DNA of 64,000 bases, from positions 1,920,570 to 1,984,569 of the forward strand of contig BCJJ01000001.1 in assembly GCA_039545355.1 (NCBI GenBank). Direction: 5' to 3'. The notes below the pieces were generated by a model. That model did no database searches. It was not told the DNA's origin and worked only from the letters and a program-made list of their open reading frames with translations. The DNA comes from Trichosporon coremiiforme. Its lineage: Eukaryota; Basidiomycota; Tremellomycetes; Trichosporonales; Trichosporonaceae. Within the stretch, counting starts at the first letter, position 1. Each line of letters opens with the position of its first letter. The position numbers were made by a program, and so were the translations under genes. Below, piece by piece: positions 1-11,703 of the stretch.

Positions 1-1176
1 TGCTTGCCCGTCCAAATGGAGCACATGGGCAACGCCGGTCTCGCCCTCAATGGCAAAAGGGGCATGGTGTTTCGGAGTTGGCGGAGCGCAATTCGAGTGG
101 CCAAGTCCGAAGGAAACCATCTGTGTTCGCCTCTGATGGCATCGCGGCGAGGGAGCGTCGGGACCTAATGAAGCGGCGGCGGTGGCGGAGGGTGGCGCCG
201 GAGGCGTGGTGCACAAGTTTCAGCCAGCGACGCCCAACGGCGCTAGACGGCGGCGACGGCGGACATATGTCTCACATATCACTTCAGTCGCCCTCCATCC
301 CCCTTCAGCACCCTTGGGTCTCCAGCCAGGTCGGGCTGTGGCGTAGATCCTCGCCCGCGAAAACTTTATTGCCGCACTTCAGCGGCGAAGCAGACTGCTG
401 CAGACACTTGCAGACTGCAAGGGAGGCTTAAACAAGGGTGCGAACCGACAGACTGTAGATTTGCTTGATCGGGAATCGGCTTCGGCGTGCGCCGCTGGCT
501 TTGAATCTGCCGGTATGCCGGACCAGCGGCGCTGCGATGGCCGGAGATTGGCCGAGGTAGAACAGACAAGCATGATAGGCAGCCTGTGTGGACGAAGGGA
601 GACAGGTGTTGATTGGTGTAGAGAAGGTGAGCTGCTGGGATTGAGTGACTTACGCACGTCTCGAGATCAGTTGGTGGAGTAGAGATGAGTTAGTCACTCC
701 GCAATCGGTGTCATGTCACACAGGAGAGTGAGTAACCGATACGCCCGAGTTCCGGGTCAGTATGAGGCATGCTGCATCTCGCTACGTTTGGATAGGAAGA
801 ACCTAGTGACATGCATATGGAACAGATACGTGCTTACAGGGAAACCGCCCCGCCACTCCTGTGCGTCGTGTGTATGGACATGGAATGCGTGAATGGTATG
901 AATTAAGAGGGCGCGGGCGGGCCAGACACTGCAAGAGCAGTTCTGTAGTTAAGGAGATATAGGGGGATGGAGAACGGAGATTATTGTTCTTGATTAGTTT
1001 AGTCGATACACCATGCGTAAGCACAGAGGAGACGACTGTGCACACCCTGGCGGGCGCGCGGGGATCCGTGCAGAGAGATGCCGGTCCGATGCCGAGTGAT
1101 GTAGAGTATATGCCGATGGGAGAGATCAATGGATGGAGACCACAGAGTGTGGGTTCGCTTCGCTCGCAGAGCGCGC
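1..1176. other. No gene recognised
   Basis: This is the left edge of the window, downstream of the aquaporin stop codon. Open frames on both strands are short, compositionally random and carry no recognisable motif or plausible splice structure. It presumably holds the aquaporin 3' UTR and intergenic DNA. Confidence 0.5.
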
Positions 1177-3231
1177 TTAGGCGATAACCTTGTTGCCCTC
1201 GGCCTGGCGACCGGCGGGAACGTAGTGGGTCGAGAGGTTGGCGAGGTGGTTCTCGACGCGCTCCATGCGGTCACGCATGTCGAGCTGGTAGCCGTAGGTG
1301 AATCCGTCGTCATCGCAGTCGGGGCCGAGGTTGGTCTCGTACTTGATGTACTTGAGGATGAGGAAGAAGACGGCGGCGAGAGCGGCACCGCAGAGGGGCG
1401 CAATCCAGTAGATCCAGTGGTAGCTGGGGAAGTTGTGGTTGGTAACAGCGGGGCCGAGCGAACGGGCGGGGTTGAGCGAGCCACCAGTGTAGTTGACAGA
1501 GAACATCTCGCAGATGAAGAACGAGAGGCCGATACCGAGGGGAGCGATGAAGGTGGCACGGTTCTTGAAGCCAGCGAGGAGGAGAATCGAGGTGACAAGC
1601 ATGAAGGTCATGAAAAACTCGATGAAGAAACCGCGCGAGACCGAAGCACCACCGCCGAGAGTGGTCTCAGCGAGAAGAGGGCCGGGAGTCAGGACATCAG
1701 CGAGAGCGGCTCCGGCGAGACCACCGAGGAGCTGAGTGATGAACAGGAGAACGCCGCGGATAGGGGTGATAGCACCGACGATGACGAAAGCAGTCGTGAC
1801 AGCAGGGTTGAAGAGACCACCAGAGATACGGAAGAAGCACCAGACGTTGGTGCCGAGCGAGGCACCGAACATGACCGCGATGAAGAACCTAGCTGTCAGC
1901 GATTTACTGGGAGACACAGGTGCGGAGGACGCGGAGGATGGGGACGGGCGGCTGACGTCACAGACCTTGGGTAGGGCCATCGATGATCACGGCCAGACCC
2001 GTCAGACCGGCTAGACCCGCATGCCCGCATGGCTGGATCGAATCACGTAACCGATGTTATTTTTTTTTGGACTGGCCCCTTTCGTCCCCTATTTGGGAAC
2101 CCCACAGTGGGCACCAGATGACGGTGCCAGGGTGGCACCGCCCATGACGATCATTACTAGGCTAGCGCAGCCCCGCCATGCCCGCCATCCACGCCCGAGT
2201 CCTCCACGCAGCACCGACAATGCGCCATGCGATTTACTCACAGGTTGGAGGTGTTGAATGTCGAGGCGCCGTCCTTAACGTTGCCAGTGACCGAGTTCTG
2301 CGCCTGGAGGGCGACGCTGGTGCCGCCGAGGGAGAAGAAGAGGAAGAGCGTGGTGCCGACGAACTCGCCCAGGCAGGCAATGGCGTCTGAAATGTCAGCA
2401 TCATGGTCGTCACCCAGGTCCCGGAGTCACCGTCGCATGGAGCGTCATCGTTCCTCGCCGTCCCTCAAGGTTTTTGCCCATCCCCCGTTTCCTCGGAGCT
2501 AGCCATGGCTGGGCAAGCCTCCCCATCTATTGTGCATGAGGAAGGCCAAGGAGGTAGGGGTAGAGTGAGTAGGAGGGGCGCAGGGAACAATAGTGGAGAT
2601 GGGGTCACGGACATTCCAGAACCTCTGCCACGCACATTGCGCGTGCGCCTGAAACATTGAGAGGAGGAGATGCGAGGCCCGCCCCCCGGTGCCGAGCTGC
2701 GCCCAGCCCATGCAGGTCGGAGTCTGCAGGCCCGTTCGCGATTGTCTCGAAATATTTCGGACGAGATAGATCGCGCACGGTCCCCACCCACCCGCGCACG
2801 GACGCTAGCTGCTGCGGCTAGGCAGTACGCGGCGCTGCGGATGATGGAAGACTGGGAACGAAGAAAGTTCGGCCAACCCGCCCAGGTGGCCAGGCGTTAG
2901 CCGGTGGCAGCAGAGTGAACTCCAGTCCCTGCCAACCCGCGGAGCAGCCTTCGTCAACCGGCCTTCACCCGCAGGCAGGACCTGTCGAGGAAAGCAGGAG
3001 GACAAGCAAGTGCGAGAAAGGGGAGCGGGAAGATGGGATGACGTTGACAGAGCAGCAGAGGCGACAGTATCGTCTCAGGCGGAGGGTGGCTCGGAGATGG
3101 TACTCACGGTTCTTGACGACAAGGTCACCGGGGGCGGCGGTCTGGGTAGTGTCGCGGCCCTTCTCGTTGATGTGACCGGACGAGTTGGCGGAGAGGTCGC
3201 CGTTGTGGCTAGGCAGCATGGCGTCGGACAT
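1177..3231 (-). CDS. Aquaporin (MIP family water channel)
   Basis: Three exons: 3231-3108, 2386-2242 and 1888-1177, totalling 326 aa. The protein is a six-helix plasma-membrane or vacuolar water channel. Exon 2 encodes helix 1 (IACLGEFVGTTLFLFF). Exon 3 carries the remaining helices with both pore motifs, NPAV at about residues 117-120 and NPARS at about 229-233. The Ser after the second NPAR fits orthodox water channels better than glycerol facilitators, which usually have Asp there, so water is the likelier substrate; this is inferred from one position. The N-terminus (about 40 aa) is hydrophilic. The C-terminal tail after helix 6 is charged (DMRDRMERVENHLANL) and could form a short coiled coil. 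The ATG at 3231 is preferred because it gives a phase-matched donor (GTGAGT). The two introns are 721 and 353 nt, far longer than most others here. Confidence 0.9.
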
Positions 3232-3374
3232 TGTGGCCTGTGGTATGCTATGCCAATGTCAAGAGTGTGAGGAGTAGAAGGGGGAGTGCGACGAGCAGAG
3301 AGCAGCGAGAGCTGGGTTGCTATATGCTAGAAATTTGAGGCCGGAGCAAAACAAGAGGGAGGGCGAGACTGGGT

Positions 3375-3385
3375 CTTATATACAG
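3375..3385 (-). promoter_or_regulatory. TATA-like box of the aquaporin gene
   Basis: Read on the minus strand the sequence is CTGTATATAAG, about 145-155 bases upstream of the aquaporin ATG. A TATA element at this distance is plausible with a 5' UTR of about 100 bases. Confidence 0.45.
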
Positions 3386-3460
3386 AAGCGGTTTACCGGG
3401 GTCTCAAAGGCGTCGAGGGGCTCTCGGCTCGAGAACCCAGCGGCCAGCGGCCGGCGGGCG

Positions 3461-3660
3461 AGGTCAGGTCAGGTCCCCAAGCAGGACCTGGACCTGGGTC
3501 GTTTTGGTCGAGCCTTGCGCGATCCTGCTGTCGCAGGTCACAGGTCTCGCAGGCCATGGAGGTCTCGCAGGTTTGGGATGTGGGTCGGGGTACGGGGGTC
3601 GGGTCAGGCGTCAGGCAGCGCTGGAGGCCGACGAGCAGGTCAGGTCAGGTCAGGTCAGGC
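3461..3660. repeat. CAGGT pentamer repeats upstream of aquaporin
   Basis: A run of almost five CAGGT copies lies at 3636-3660, and a shorter AGGTC run lies at 3461-3475. Read toward the aquaporin gene the unit is ACCTG. They sit about 230-430 bases upstream of its ATG. They could be a simple microsatellite or reiterated binding sites; nothing in the sequence decides. Confidence 0.7.
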
Positions 3661-6600
3661 GTAAGCTTTGCCTTGGGAGAGAGACATGACGCCAGGAACA
3701 TTGAGGGAACACCTGAGGAACTTGACCTTCAGGGTCCAGGTCAAACGGGGCGTGCGGCAGTAAGCCAGAGCAGCCGGGTCGGCCAGCACTGGACTGGCAG
3801 GCGGTATGCAGTGTGTCATGTGCCTGGCGTGAGGGCGCCCCCTGTCCCTCTTCCTCCTCTGCAACCGACCGACCACTGCGCCCCATCCTTCACCAGCCAA
3901 CCAGCCCCTCCCGGCCCTTCCCTCACCTCCAATGTGCATCCATGCATGACTTGTGCGCGCTAGGTAGTCAGCGCACATTAGGGATCGAGGCAAGAGTGGA
4001 TCGTGTGGATCGCGCGAATCCAAGGATCCAAGGATCGCATACTGCAGCGCCGCAACAGTGCGAGTCGCGAGGATCGCAACTCGGAAACCAAGATTCGCGA
4101 GGATCGGGCAAAAACGACCCCGTACCAGCAACCGGATGCGGCCACGGCGACCAGTCTCTCTGCTCTTCTACCATGCCTCGCCACCCGCCGAGCTTAACAC
4201 ATGGACTGCAATGCCAAAAAAGTCAAAAAAAGTCAAGCAGGCTAACTGTAGGCTATCGGTGGCCTACTGCTCAGTGCATCCCGGCACCGCTTGCGCATGG
4301 CTCGTCATAACCGTCATGCACCGTCATGTCGGGCAGGGGCTTATGGGGCGCCCGATGCTGTCATGGGCGTGAGGCGGCGTGACGGTCCGTGATATCTGGC
4401 CACTGCCGGCAGAGTGACCGTGCAAGAGACAGTGCGACCGTGCACTGTGATGTACGCCTTCTGATGTGCATGAGGGCCGAGCAAGTCTGCGCACTGTGCT
4501 TGCTAGACAGGCCGCGAGCCTCCGACATCCAAAGGTGTGTGCAAAATCAGCAAGTGTACTGCATGCCGAATCGCAGGAGGGCAAGAGGAAGATGGCAGGC
4601 GACTGGAACAAGGTTCGCTCTGCACCGGAGGCGCACTTAGACGGCTTCTCATTAGGTCACAGATTGAATAGTCGCAGCTCAGATTACCCCGCCTGCCAGC
4701 GGCTCTAGGGAGGAGCCATTCGGAGCTCTGCTAGCGCTGTTGCGAACGGAACAGCGTGATTGCGACGAGGGACGGAGAAGGCACGACAGAGCTCAGATTA
4801 ATCTCGCCAACTCTATTCAGGACTGGTCCCTGATTGGCATGGGAACTGGGTTGTTGCACCTTGTGCAAGCACACCTGGCTTGGCTCGAGCTCCAGCAAGC
4901 ACACACAGCGGGGGCCGTGTGCATCAGAACGGCGCTGTGCGCGACACGACCTAGCGATATGAGGCGGCTGTCGGTCGGTCGAGTGCGAGTCGCATGACTT
5001 TTGGTGTTTTCGGCTCAGTCTGGCCCTGTGCTCCTTGCTTGTGCCTCGTACCCCCTCCCCATCTTCCTCTCGCCAGCAGCGCAGTTCACTCTGCATCTAG
5101 TGCCAGCCCGGAGCCTGCAGGCCGTCGAAGCCAGAGAACATGCCGTCACCTGGGCGCCCAAGGGCAGCTAGGGCGTCGGCTGCAAAACTAGGAACTCTCA
5201 GATCGTTGCGGAACCGGCAGCGCCAGCTGCCTGCAGTGGAGCTCAGTTCTTTTCTCGGCCACTTCGGAGCCTGAACTCGCCTCCTCCGGCAATGCTGTGC
5301 AACCTGGCGCACTGGCAAGCCTCGCACGGCGCGCACGGCCTATCTTGTGCTGCGATTCGGCGTTGGCTCTCGCATGCTATTCCTGACTTTTGCAGGAGCA
5401 ATGAGTGGTGGGCTGCACTTCATGCAGTTCATGGGTTGCGGGCCCAACCCTGCCTCGGTGATCAGCCTCAGGTTGCTGTTTCCTGTGGCTCAACGCGATG
5501 GGCAGTCGATCGAATAGCGGGGTCGTGGTCGGCGCCAAAACAAGGCCATGGAGACCATCATGTCCCTCGGCCAATCAATGCAGCCATGGCTGCATGCAGG
5601 CTGGCTGATGCGAGACACTGCTGCATTCCATATCGTGGCACGTCTGGCTGCCTGGCAGGCCCTGCAGTCGGGAGCTTTACTCGCAAATTCCCGAACTGCC
5701 AAGGCCAGCCAGCGCAGCTGCGATTCAGTCATGCTTTACTTCCTTCGCTTGGCTTACTGCATTGTTCTGTAGAGAGCCGTGGAGAGCGGAGGAAGAGATG
5801 GCCGCAGTCACCTTGTGACGCCCTTTCATGCTCTTCAGTCCACCGAGGTGCTACGGACATCTGCCGGCTCGGTCGGAGACGACGCCAGCATTAGGGGCAG
5901 CGCAGCGTTCGACGCTAGTAGCCCAAAGCATTCAAAACGCACAGACGGCAACCATTACGTCCATGAACCGTACCAAAACAAGTGCATTCAATGCTCAGGG
6001 TCAGCGGCCCTGCAACAGATGAACTCATGTAATCCGTAAATTCCAGTGATCTCTGCCATGCCGTGCACCTTAAAGCTCCTCTGGGGTGTCCTCGTGCTGT
6101 AAAACGCAGACCCACCTCGCAGCCACGCTGGCACCGCCGACGCAAAGCGCAGAGCTCGGAGCTGCGCCCGTCCGGCTGTCTCTTGAATAGGAGCTTCATC
6201 AGAAGTGCTTTAGGCTGCCTTCGCGTTCCAAATTGACAGACTGCTGACGCGAATTGACCTCGGTTCTGCCGATCTCCCGCTGTTTGTGAGGAGGGAGCTA
6301 GCAAATCCAAGGAATCCAAGCCACCAGCACCGCCTGCAACCTGTCACTCGCGGCCCATTCTGCAACCGCAAGTCTGGGTTTACGACCTCTAATCGGGTCA
6401 GCACCCGCTGCTGGATACTGAGCAGCCCGGTAAACCAGTCAAGGCTTAGCAGCAAAAGTTCCTCCGCCTCATCCAAAACACCGTCCCCCAGGGTCTAGGC
6501 TACCCTCCAGGAACTCCAGGAGCCAAAAGTACCTGATCATCCACCCTCTGCTCGCTTACCACTCCCTGGCTCCATCCTCCTGTACCAGAAGTCTGTCTGC

Positions 6601-8777
6601 GTGTCAGGACGAAAGCTTCCTATGACCTGCCCCCTCTTCCTGGGTACATCCATCAGCGGACAATTGGACCACTGCGCTGGCGCGATCGCCTCCGCAAGCC
6701 TCCTCTGGACATCCAACGGCCTCGACGGGGATCTTCGGACGCACATACAGAGAGTGGAAGGGGTTCGGGGGAAGAGTGGGGCGTCGCCCGACCCGATCGG
6801 CGTCCACTGCGGACATGTCTTGACGACAGAGCACCAACAGAGAGTGCGCACTCCGGGCAGCCCTGTCTGCCAAACGTAACATGTCCGCGTCGGTGCCGCC
6901 GGCAGGGTGCATGTGAGGAGAACAAGACTGCAGATGGGACATTTACGCCCACCTGGGCGGTGCACCGTTTCATGCCACGCCCCGTCACCCGCTGCTGACG
7001 GGCAATGGGAGCATCCCCTTGGCGGTCGCGTCAGCCTCGTACTTGGATACAATTTACCCAACCGTCACGGCAGTCACTTTGAGACGCCGTATCGCGCCAT
7101 GTTCCGGAAGAGGTCCACTCTACGCTCCCGCGATATTGTCAGCTGCCCGTTCTCTGCACACATGAATGCCGAAGCTCTCGCAATGCCTGGCATCCTTCCA
7201 CGCAGACGTTCCACGGGTTCTCCAGTAAAATGAGACCTTGGGTGGTTGTCGGAGCTTAACCAAAAAGCCTCTGAACTTTCGACGGCATGGCTAAGACATT
7301 ATCACGCAAATGCATAACGCGCCAAATGGTCATTTCGCATAACATGTAACTGGTGACTGGCCCATGCGCATCGATCTCTTCGGCAGCGTCCGACCCACTT
7401 CCCACGTACCAGGCCCGCCAGCGTTCCCGGGTCAACAAGGTGCAATAGCGAGTCACCAGGTACCGCTTCTTGCTGGAATGGAGATCACCATGTCCAAGCG
7501 AAGGAACGATGCGAGCATCGCAACGATACGAAGCAACTGATTGAAAGTATCTGCCGGTCGTAGCTTTGCCGCAACCGGAAGCGAACACAGAGCGCAACGC
7601 AGAGCGCAACAGAATGCACTCAAAAGCACGATGAACTGCGGGTGCCAACGGTGACTCCCGTGCAGTGCACGGCCCACTGCCAATCCCGGTGTCACGCCTC
7701 CTTTGCTCGGTCACCGCCGGCAGCACGGGCAAGCAGCGCTCTCAGGCTGAGTTACGATGGAGCAAACTGCACTACTTTTGTCCGAAGCGAACAGCGCCCA
7801 GCGGACCCGGACATGGGCAAGCCCGCCAACCTGATGGAGCAAGGTTCAAGACCCACTCGCGAGCGCCAAGAGTGCGCACTCCGGCCAAACGGCGACTGTC
7901 TCGGTCGCCTGACCCCATTGCACCACTCTACAGCCAAATGGTTCGATCATTCCTGCGTCTGGGTCGGGAGTGCGCACACGCCTTACGTTGGTGTCAAACT
8001 CTATAATTTTCAGAACTTTGTTGTTGCAATTTTGTGCTTCGAGAATGTTTTGCGCGACAGAATTGCGCGCGCTTCGAACAATTGCAGCGACTCGGCTCCC
8101 CCTTGGCATCGCTGACCTGCTGATCACGATCCCGCAGAAGGTGGGAATGTGGGCAGGTGTAAGTTGGATGAATACAGCGACCGCGAGGTCGAGGCTTGGC
8201 CAGAAACCTATCAGCTGCCACTTGCACTCACTGCCGGCGCCAGTGACTACGCAGGACAGCTGAGATGGCGGCCGATGCGGCCGGAGCGACGATGTTCTGG
8301 ACGTTGGTTTTGAGACGACCGAGACAGGTCTCACGTTTAACTGTGGCCCGAGATCTGGCTGACCACGCCGCAGAGTCAGTGGCGGTAATGCGCATCTCGG
8401 CCTGTCACTATCTAGTCCCACCTTGTGGCACGCGCAGCGCACGCTCTCCGCACGCATCCTGCACGCATGCCTCACGCGCCCCGAGTGTGGCACAGAGCAC
8501 CTGACCACCATCGACATGCATGCGCACGCGACCGCAAAGGGGCAGCTGACCATCGCTGAAGTCATGGTCACGCGCATCCCACAATCATCGCCGACGTGAG
8601 CTCTACTTATAGTCCGTGGAGCGGCGTGACCTTACGAAACTCGCCACTCCGTTACACTTACTACACCACACTCACGCTCTTCGCGATCGCATCGATCACA
8701 AGGCTAAACTCACTTTCTGGAATCGTTCGCATCATCTGGAATCGCTCCACTCGAGTAGACTCTTCCCAGCCCACAGC
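3661..8777. other. 5 kb gene-poor region
   Basis: No open frame here resembles a known family, shows the C-ending codon bias of neighbouring genes, or can be joined by good splice sites into a longer frame. A loose family of GGATCG words lies at about 3995-4105. The stretch next to 8777 is presumably the promoter of the small gene that follows, with a TTATAG-like element near 8606. Non-coding RNA or small rapidly evolving genes cannot be excluded. Confidence 0.5.
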
Positions 8778-9497
8778 ATGAACAGCACCAAGCTTCACGA
8801 CCAGGCCGAGGTGAACGCGCGCGCTCACGAGCACGACGACTTGAACAAGGTCGACCGCGAGGGCCTCCTGTGTACGTAGCCGTAGCACTGCGAGCTCGAG
8901 GTACTGACCTGCCCCCGTCATTGCCTCTGGCATTCCTTCTTATCGCGCAATCGCTTCTCATTGTTATCATCACTATCTCCTTTCTCAACTTCCCACTCCA
9001 CTTTCTTCGACTGTCTCAATGTCGGTTCTCACCGGATCCGTGACGCCCGCAACATCCCCGATCTCTCGATGTTTGGCCTGCCCCAATGTCCCAAATTGAC
9101 ATACGCCTGCTACTGACACTCTCGACCTCGCTCCTGCATTCCTTCTCGCTGCGCTCTGTTCTATTCTGGAACGAACGAACTGCGGACGTCTCGGCGTGTG
9201 GCCCGTTTGTGTTCGGTCATAAACCCAACTGACTGTGCTCCGGACGCTTGTGTCAAACCGTATCTGGCACAAACCGCTGACCCCCTCTCACTCGATGCAG
9301 ACGCTGATGTCGGTGGGCTTCGGGACACCAATGCAGCACACGCCGCCCACTTCCACTGGCCGCACATGCCCCACTTCCACATGCCCCACCCTCTCCAGCA
9401 CGAGGAGCAGAAGCTCCGCGACCCCGATGAGCGCGAGACGCGTGAGCGCAGGTGGAGCTGGGACGAGGACGGAGCGGACATCATCCTCCACCTCTAA
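8778..9497 (+). CDS. Small His-rich hypothetical protein
   Basis: Two exons, 8778-8871 and 9301-9497, give 96 aa. The donor is GTACGT and the acceptor TGCAG. The junction phase (1) joins the two frames cleanly as GLLYADVGGLRDT. The first exon is charged and acidic (HEHDDLNKVDREG). The second has a His/aromatic/Pro stretch (HFHWPHMPHFHMPHP), then a charged segment (LRDPDERETRERR) and a hydrophobic C-terminal end (DIILHL). No signal peptide or membrane segment is seen. I do not recognise the family. The His cluster could bind metal, but that is speculation. The 429-nt intron is long, so an extra internal exon is possible. That two exons of similar composition join in frame with consensus sites is the main evidence that this is a gene. 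Confidence 0.6.
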
Positions 9498-10291
9498 GCT
9501 CGGCCCTTAGTGATCGGAACAGGCAGCATCGGGCTCGGCATTCAGTATCATGGCAGCAGAAAGCAGCGAAGGGAACGTAAGGAAGCAACGTCGGCGACGT
9601 CTCCGCAAACTAGCATAATCGAATTCAATCAATAGCATGTTCTTAGTCCGAAGGAAGTGAATGTAATGAGCTCAGAAGTTCAGCCATCTATGTTCGGCAT
9701 CTCGACACTGCAGCGGTCTTCAGAGAGCCGGCACAGCGGAAACCAGTCCCTCCGCCGCTGATGCGGTGGCGTTTGATTGCCTCGGCGCCGTCGCCCCGGT
9801 CGACGAGTGGGGCGGGTTCGGACCAGCATTGCAGGGCCGGAACGACTTCGGTCGACATTGAACTAGCACTGCAGGGTGGCATGAGGGTAGTGGCCCCACT
9901 GATCGGGAGGTTTACTGCAGCCACCGGCATGGGTCACTGCGTTGTTGTCTTGGGTGCACTGGCGCCGGCACACTCAGCGAGTAGCTATGCTGAACTTCCT
10001 AGCCTCTTCATCTGCGTTGACATTGCTTTCGGCCTGGATTAGGCGAGGCCAGGCGGTTGGCCTGCTTGAAATAGATTCGGAGATCCCGTGCACGACCTAG
10101 GCTTGCTGTTGGAACCACCGATGTGCTACTGGTGAGACTCGTGCCGAAGTCATGTCCCTTCTGCTGTTAATACGTCCGTGGGAAGTTGGCGACGTCGACA
10201 TCTAAGGCGCGTTGACATTCATCGGATGTTGGGATGTTAGCGCTTGAACGGGTTGTCTTTAATGATGCATGCATACAACAAGAGTGATACG
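9498..10291. other. Intergenic, convergent 3' ends
   Basis: The stretch lies between the stop of the small His-rich gene (+) and the stop of the Cir_N gene (-). It should hold both terminators. No gene, repeat or RNA structure is evident. Confidence 0.5.
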
Positions 10292-11356
10292 CTACCGCCG
10301 CGTGTAGCGGTCTCCCGCGCTAGCCTGCTGGCGCTCAAACTGCTCTGCCCAACCCGACCTCGGAGCCGCCTCCCCCCTCCGCTTCGCGAGCATCGCAAGG
10401 GCACGATCTTTCTCCGACTGTCCGCGGTCAACTGGCCGCGATTTCTCTTTCTTCGTGGCTAGCCGGGAGCTGATCTGGGATAACGGGTCGTTGCGATCTT
10501 TCGACTTGCGGTCTCGTCGTCTGGGGATCAGCTAAGGTCCTCAGGCAACCAAAGCTCTTCGTTTATACGAAAGGCAGGCAGACATACCGATCACGTTCTC
10601 GCCGCTCGCGTGCGATGTCGCTCTTGTCCAGCTCCTCATACCGCCGGAGCTCGGCGTCCGCATACCACGGCCGCGTTTCATGCTCCGGACGTTCAAGGTA
10701 CATCGTTAATTTGTCGGCTTCTTGATCGGCCCGTCGCTGCGCCGCGTCGCGAGGCATAACCTGCACATCGGCAGCCTTGCCCTGGTCGTTAGCTGTGGTG
10801 TCCATCAAGGACGAGCTAGACTCACGCCCTCAAGGTCAGCCCAAAAGTTGACGTGCCCGCCAGACTGGAACGAGTCCTCCCCTCGCTCGTCCCGTTCGCT
10901 TCTTTCGCGGTCACCAGATCCCCGCTCATCATCGCGTTTGCGGTACCTGTCCTTTTCGGCCGGCCAGTCGAAATCGAGCCTGTCTCGCTTTTTGCGCTTG
11001 CGCTTTTCCTCTTTCAGCTCACGCTCGCGCTCCCGCTGATGCTTCACGAGCACCTGCTTAGTGCTGAGCCCTGCGGTGGGGTCGACATCTGCGGAAGGCG
11101 ATCCAGCTCGTCTTCGCAAAGCAGCCAGCCGAGCCTCTCCTTCCTATCAAGTTAGCCCAGTCTCATGTGGTAGTCGCTTGATGACTCACTGCATCGATGG
11201 CTCGCTGCTGAGCTCGCTCCTCTTCCTCACGCGCTCGCGCCTCGTCCTCACGAACACGCGCCTTATTCTTCTCATTGTATGGATGGTACGACTTGTGTCT
11301 GAGAGTTAGTGCCATTCGAATGAGTGAACTCACTGGAGGATTTGGAGTCGTGGCAT
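10292..11356 (-). CDS. Cir_N domain protein, LENG1-like
   Basis: Five exons: 11356-11334, 11298-11190, 11143-10826, 10781-10588 and 10520-10292, totalling 290 aa. The N-terminus reads MPRLQILQHKSYHPYNEKN followed by RVREDEARAREEEE. This is the signature of the N-terminal domain shared by CIR, Cwc25 and LENG1 proteins (Cir_N). The rest is charged and helical, with a Lys/Arg/Glu-rich middle (KRKRKKRDRLDFDW) and a basic C-terminus. Family members are nuclear and associated with the spliceosome, so a role in pre-mRNA splicing is likely but inferred. The 23-nt first exon is supported because only this ATG gives the expected N-terminus and a GTGAGT donor in the right phase. The gene is divergent from NPL4, with 347 bases between the start codons. 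Confidence 0.8.
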
Positions 11357-11703
11357 AGCGGCTGGACTGCTAACTTCAAATGAGTAGAACGAGCAAGACA
11401 GTTCGCGTCACAGCTCGATCGCTCATGTCCAGAGTGGAGGTTGGTGGCAAACCGGAGACCACGTGGCAAGTCCGCGTGAGATACTCCCGCGCAATGGACC
11501 GCTGACGTCTGTGACCCAGTCCCTCCACCATGACTCTGCCTCCCACCACTGGTCATTGTCCACCAATTACTCAGCATCGTCCTCATTGTCAGCGCTTCGA
11601 GAAGCGCCTCCCTTTTGCATTCAACAGCACTTGATACCCCTCAGACATTTCTCTTTCCCCACGGTTCATTGCTCATTGTTACTCTGTCAATCGTATCTGA
11701 ATC
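11357..11703. promoter_or_regulatory. Shared promoter region of the Cir_N gene and NPL4
   Basis: This 347-base stretch separates two divergent start codons and must contain both promoters and 5' UTRs. I see no clear TATA box. The composition is pyrimidine-rich toward the NPL4 start, as is common for fungal 5' UTRs. Confidence 0.55.

Noticed and set aside
1129..1974. 281-codon plus-strand frame opposite the aquaporin
   Set aside because: It is antisense to an exon with clear NPA motifs; its sequence is Glu/Gly/Thr-biased, as expected for a shadow of membrane-protein codons.
5292..5894. 200-codon plus-strand ORF in the gene-poor region
   Set aside because: Cys/His/Arg-rich random-looking translation; no motif and no codon bias.
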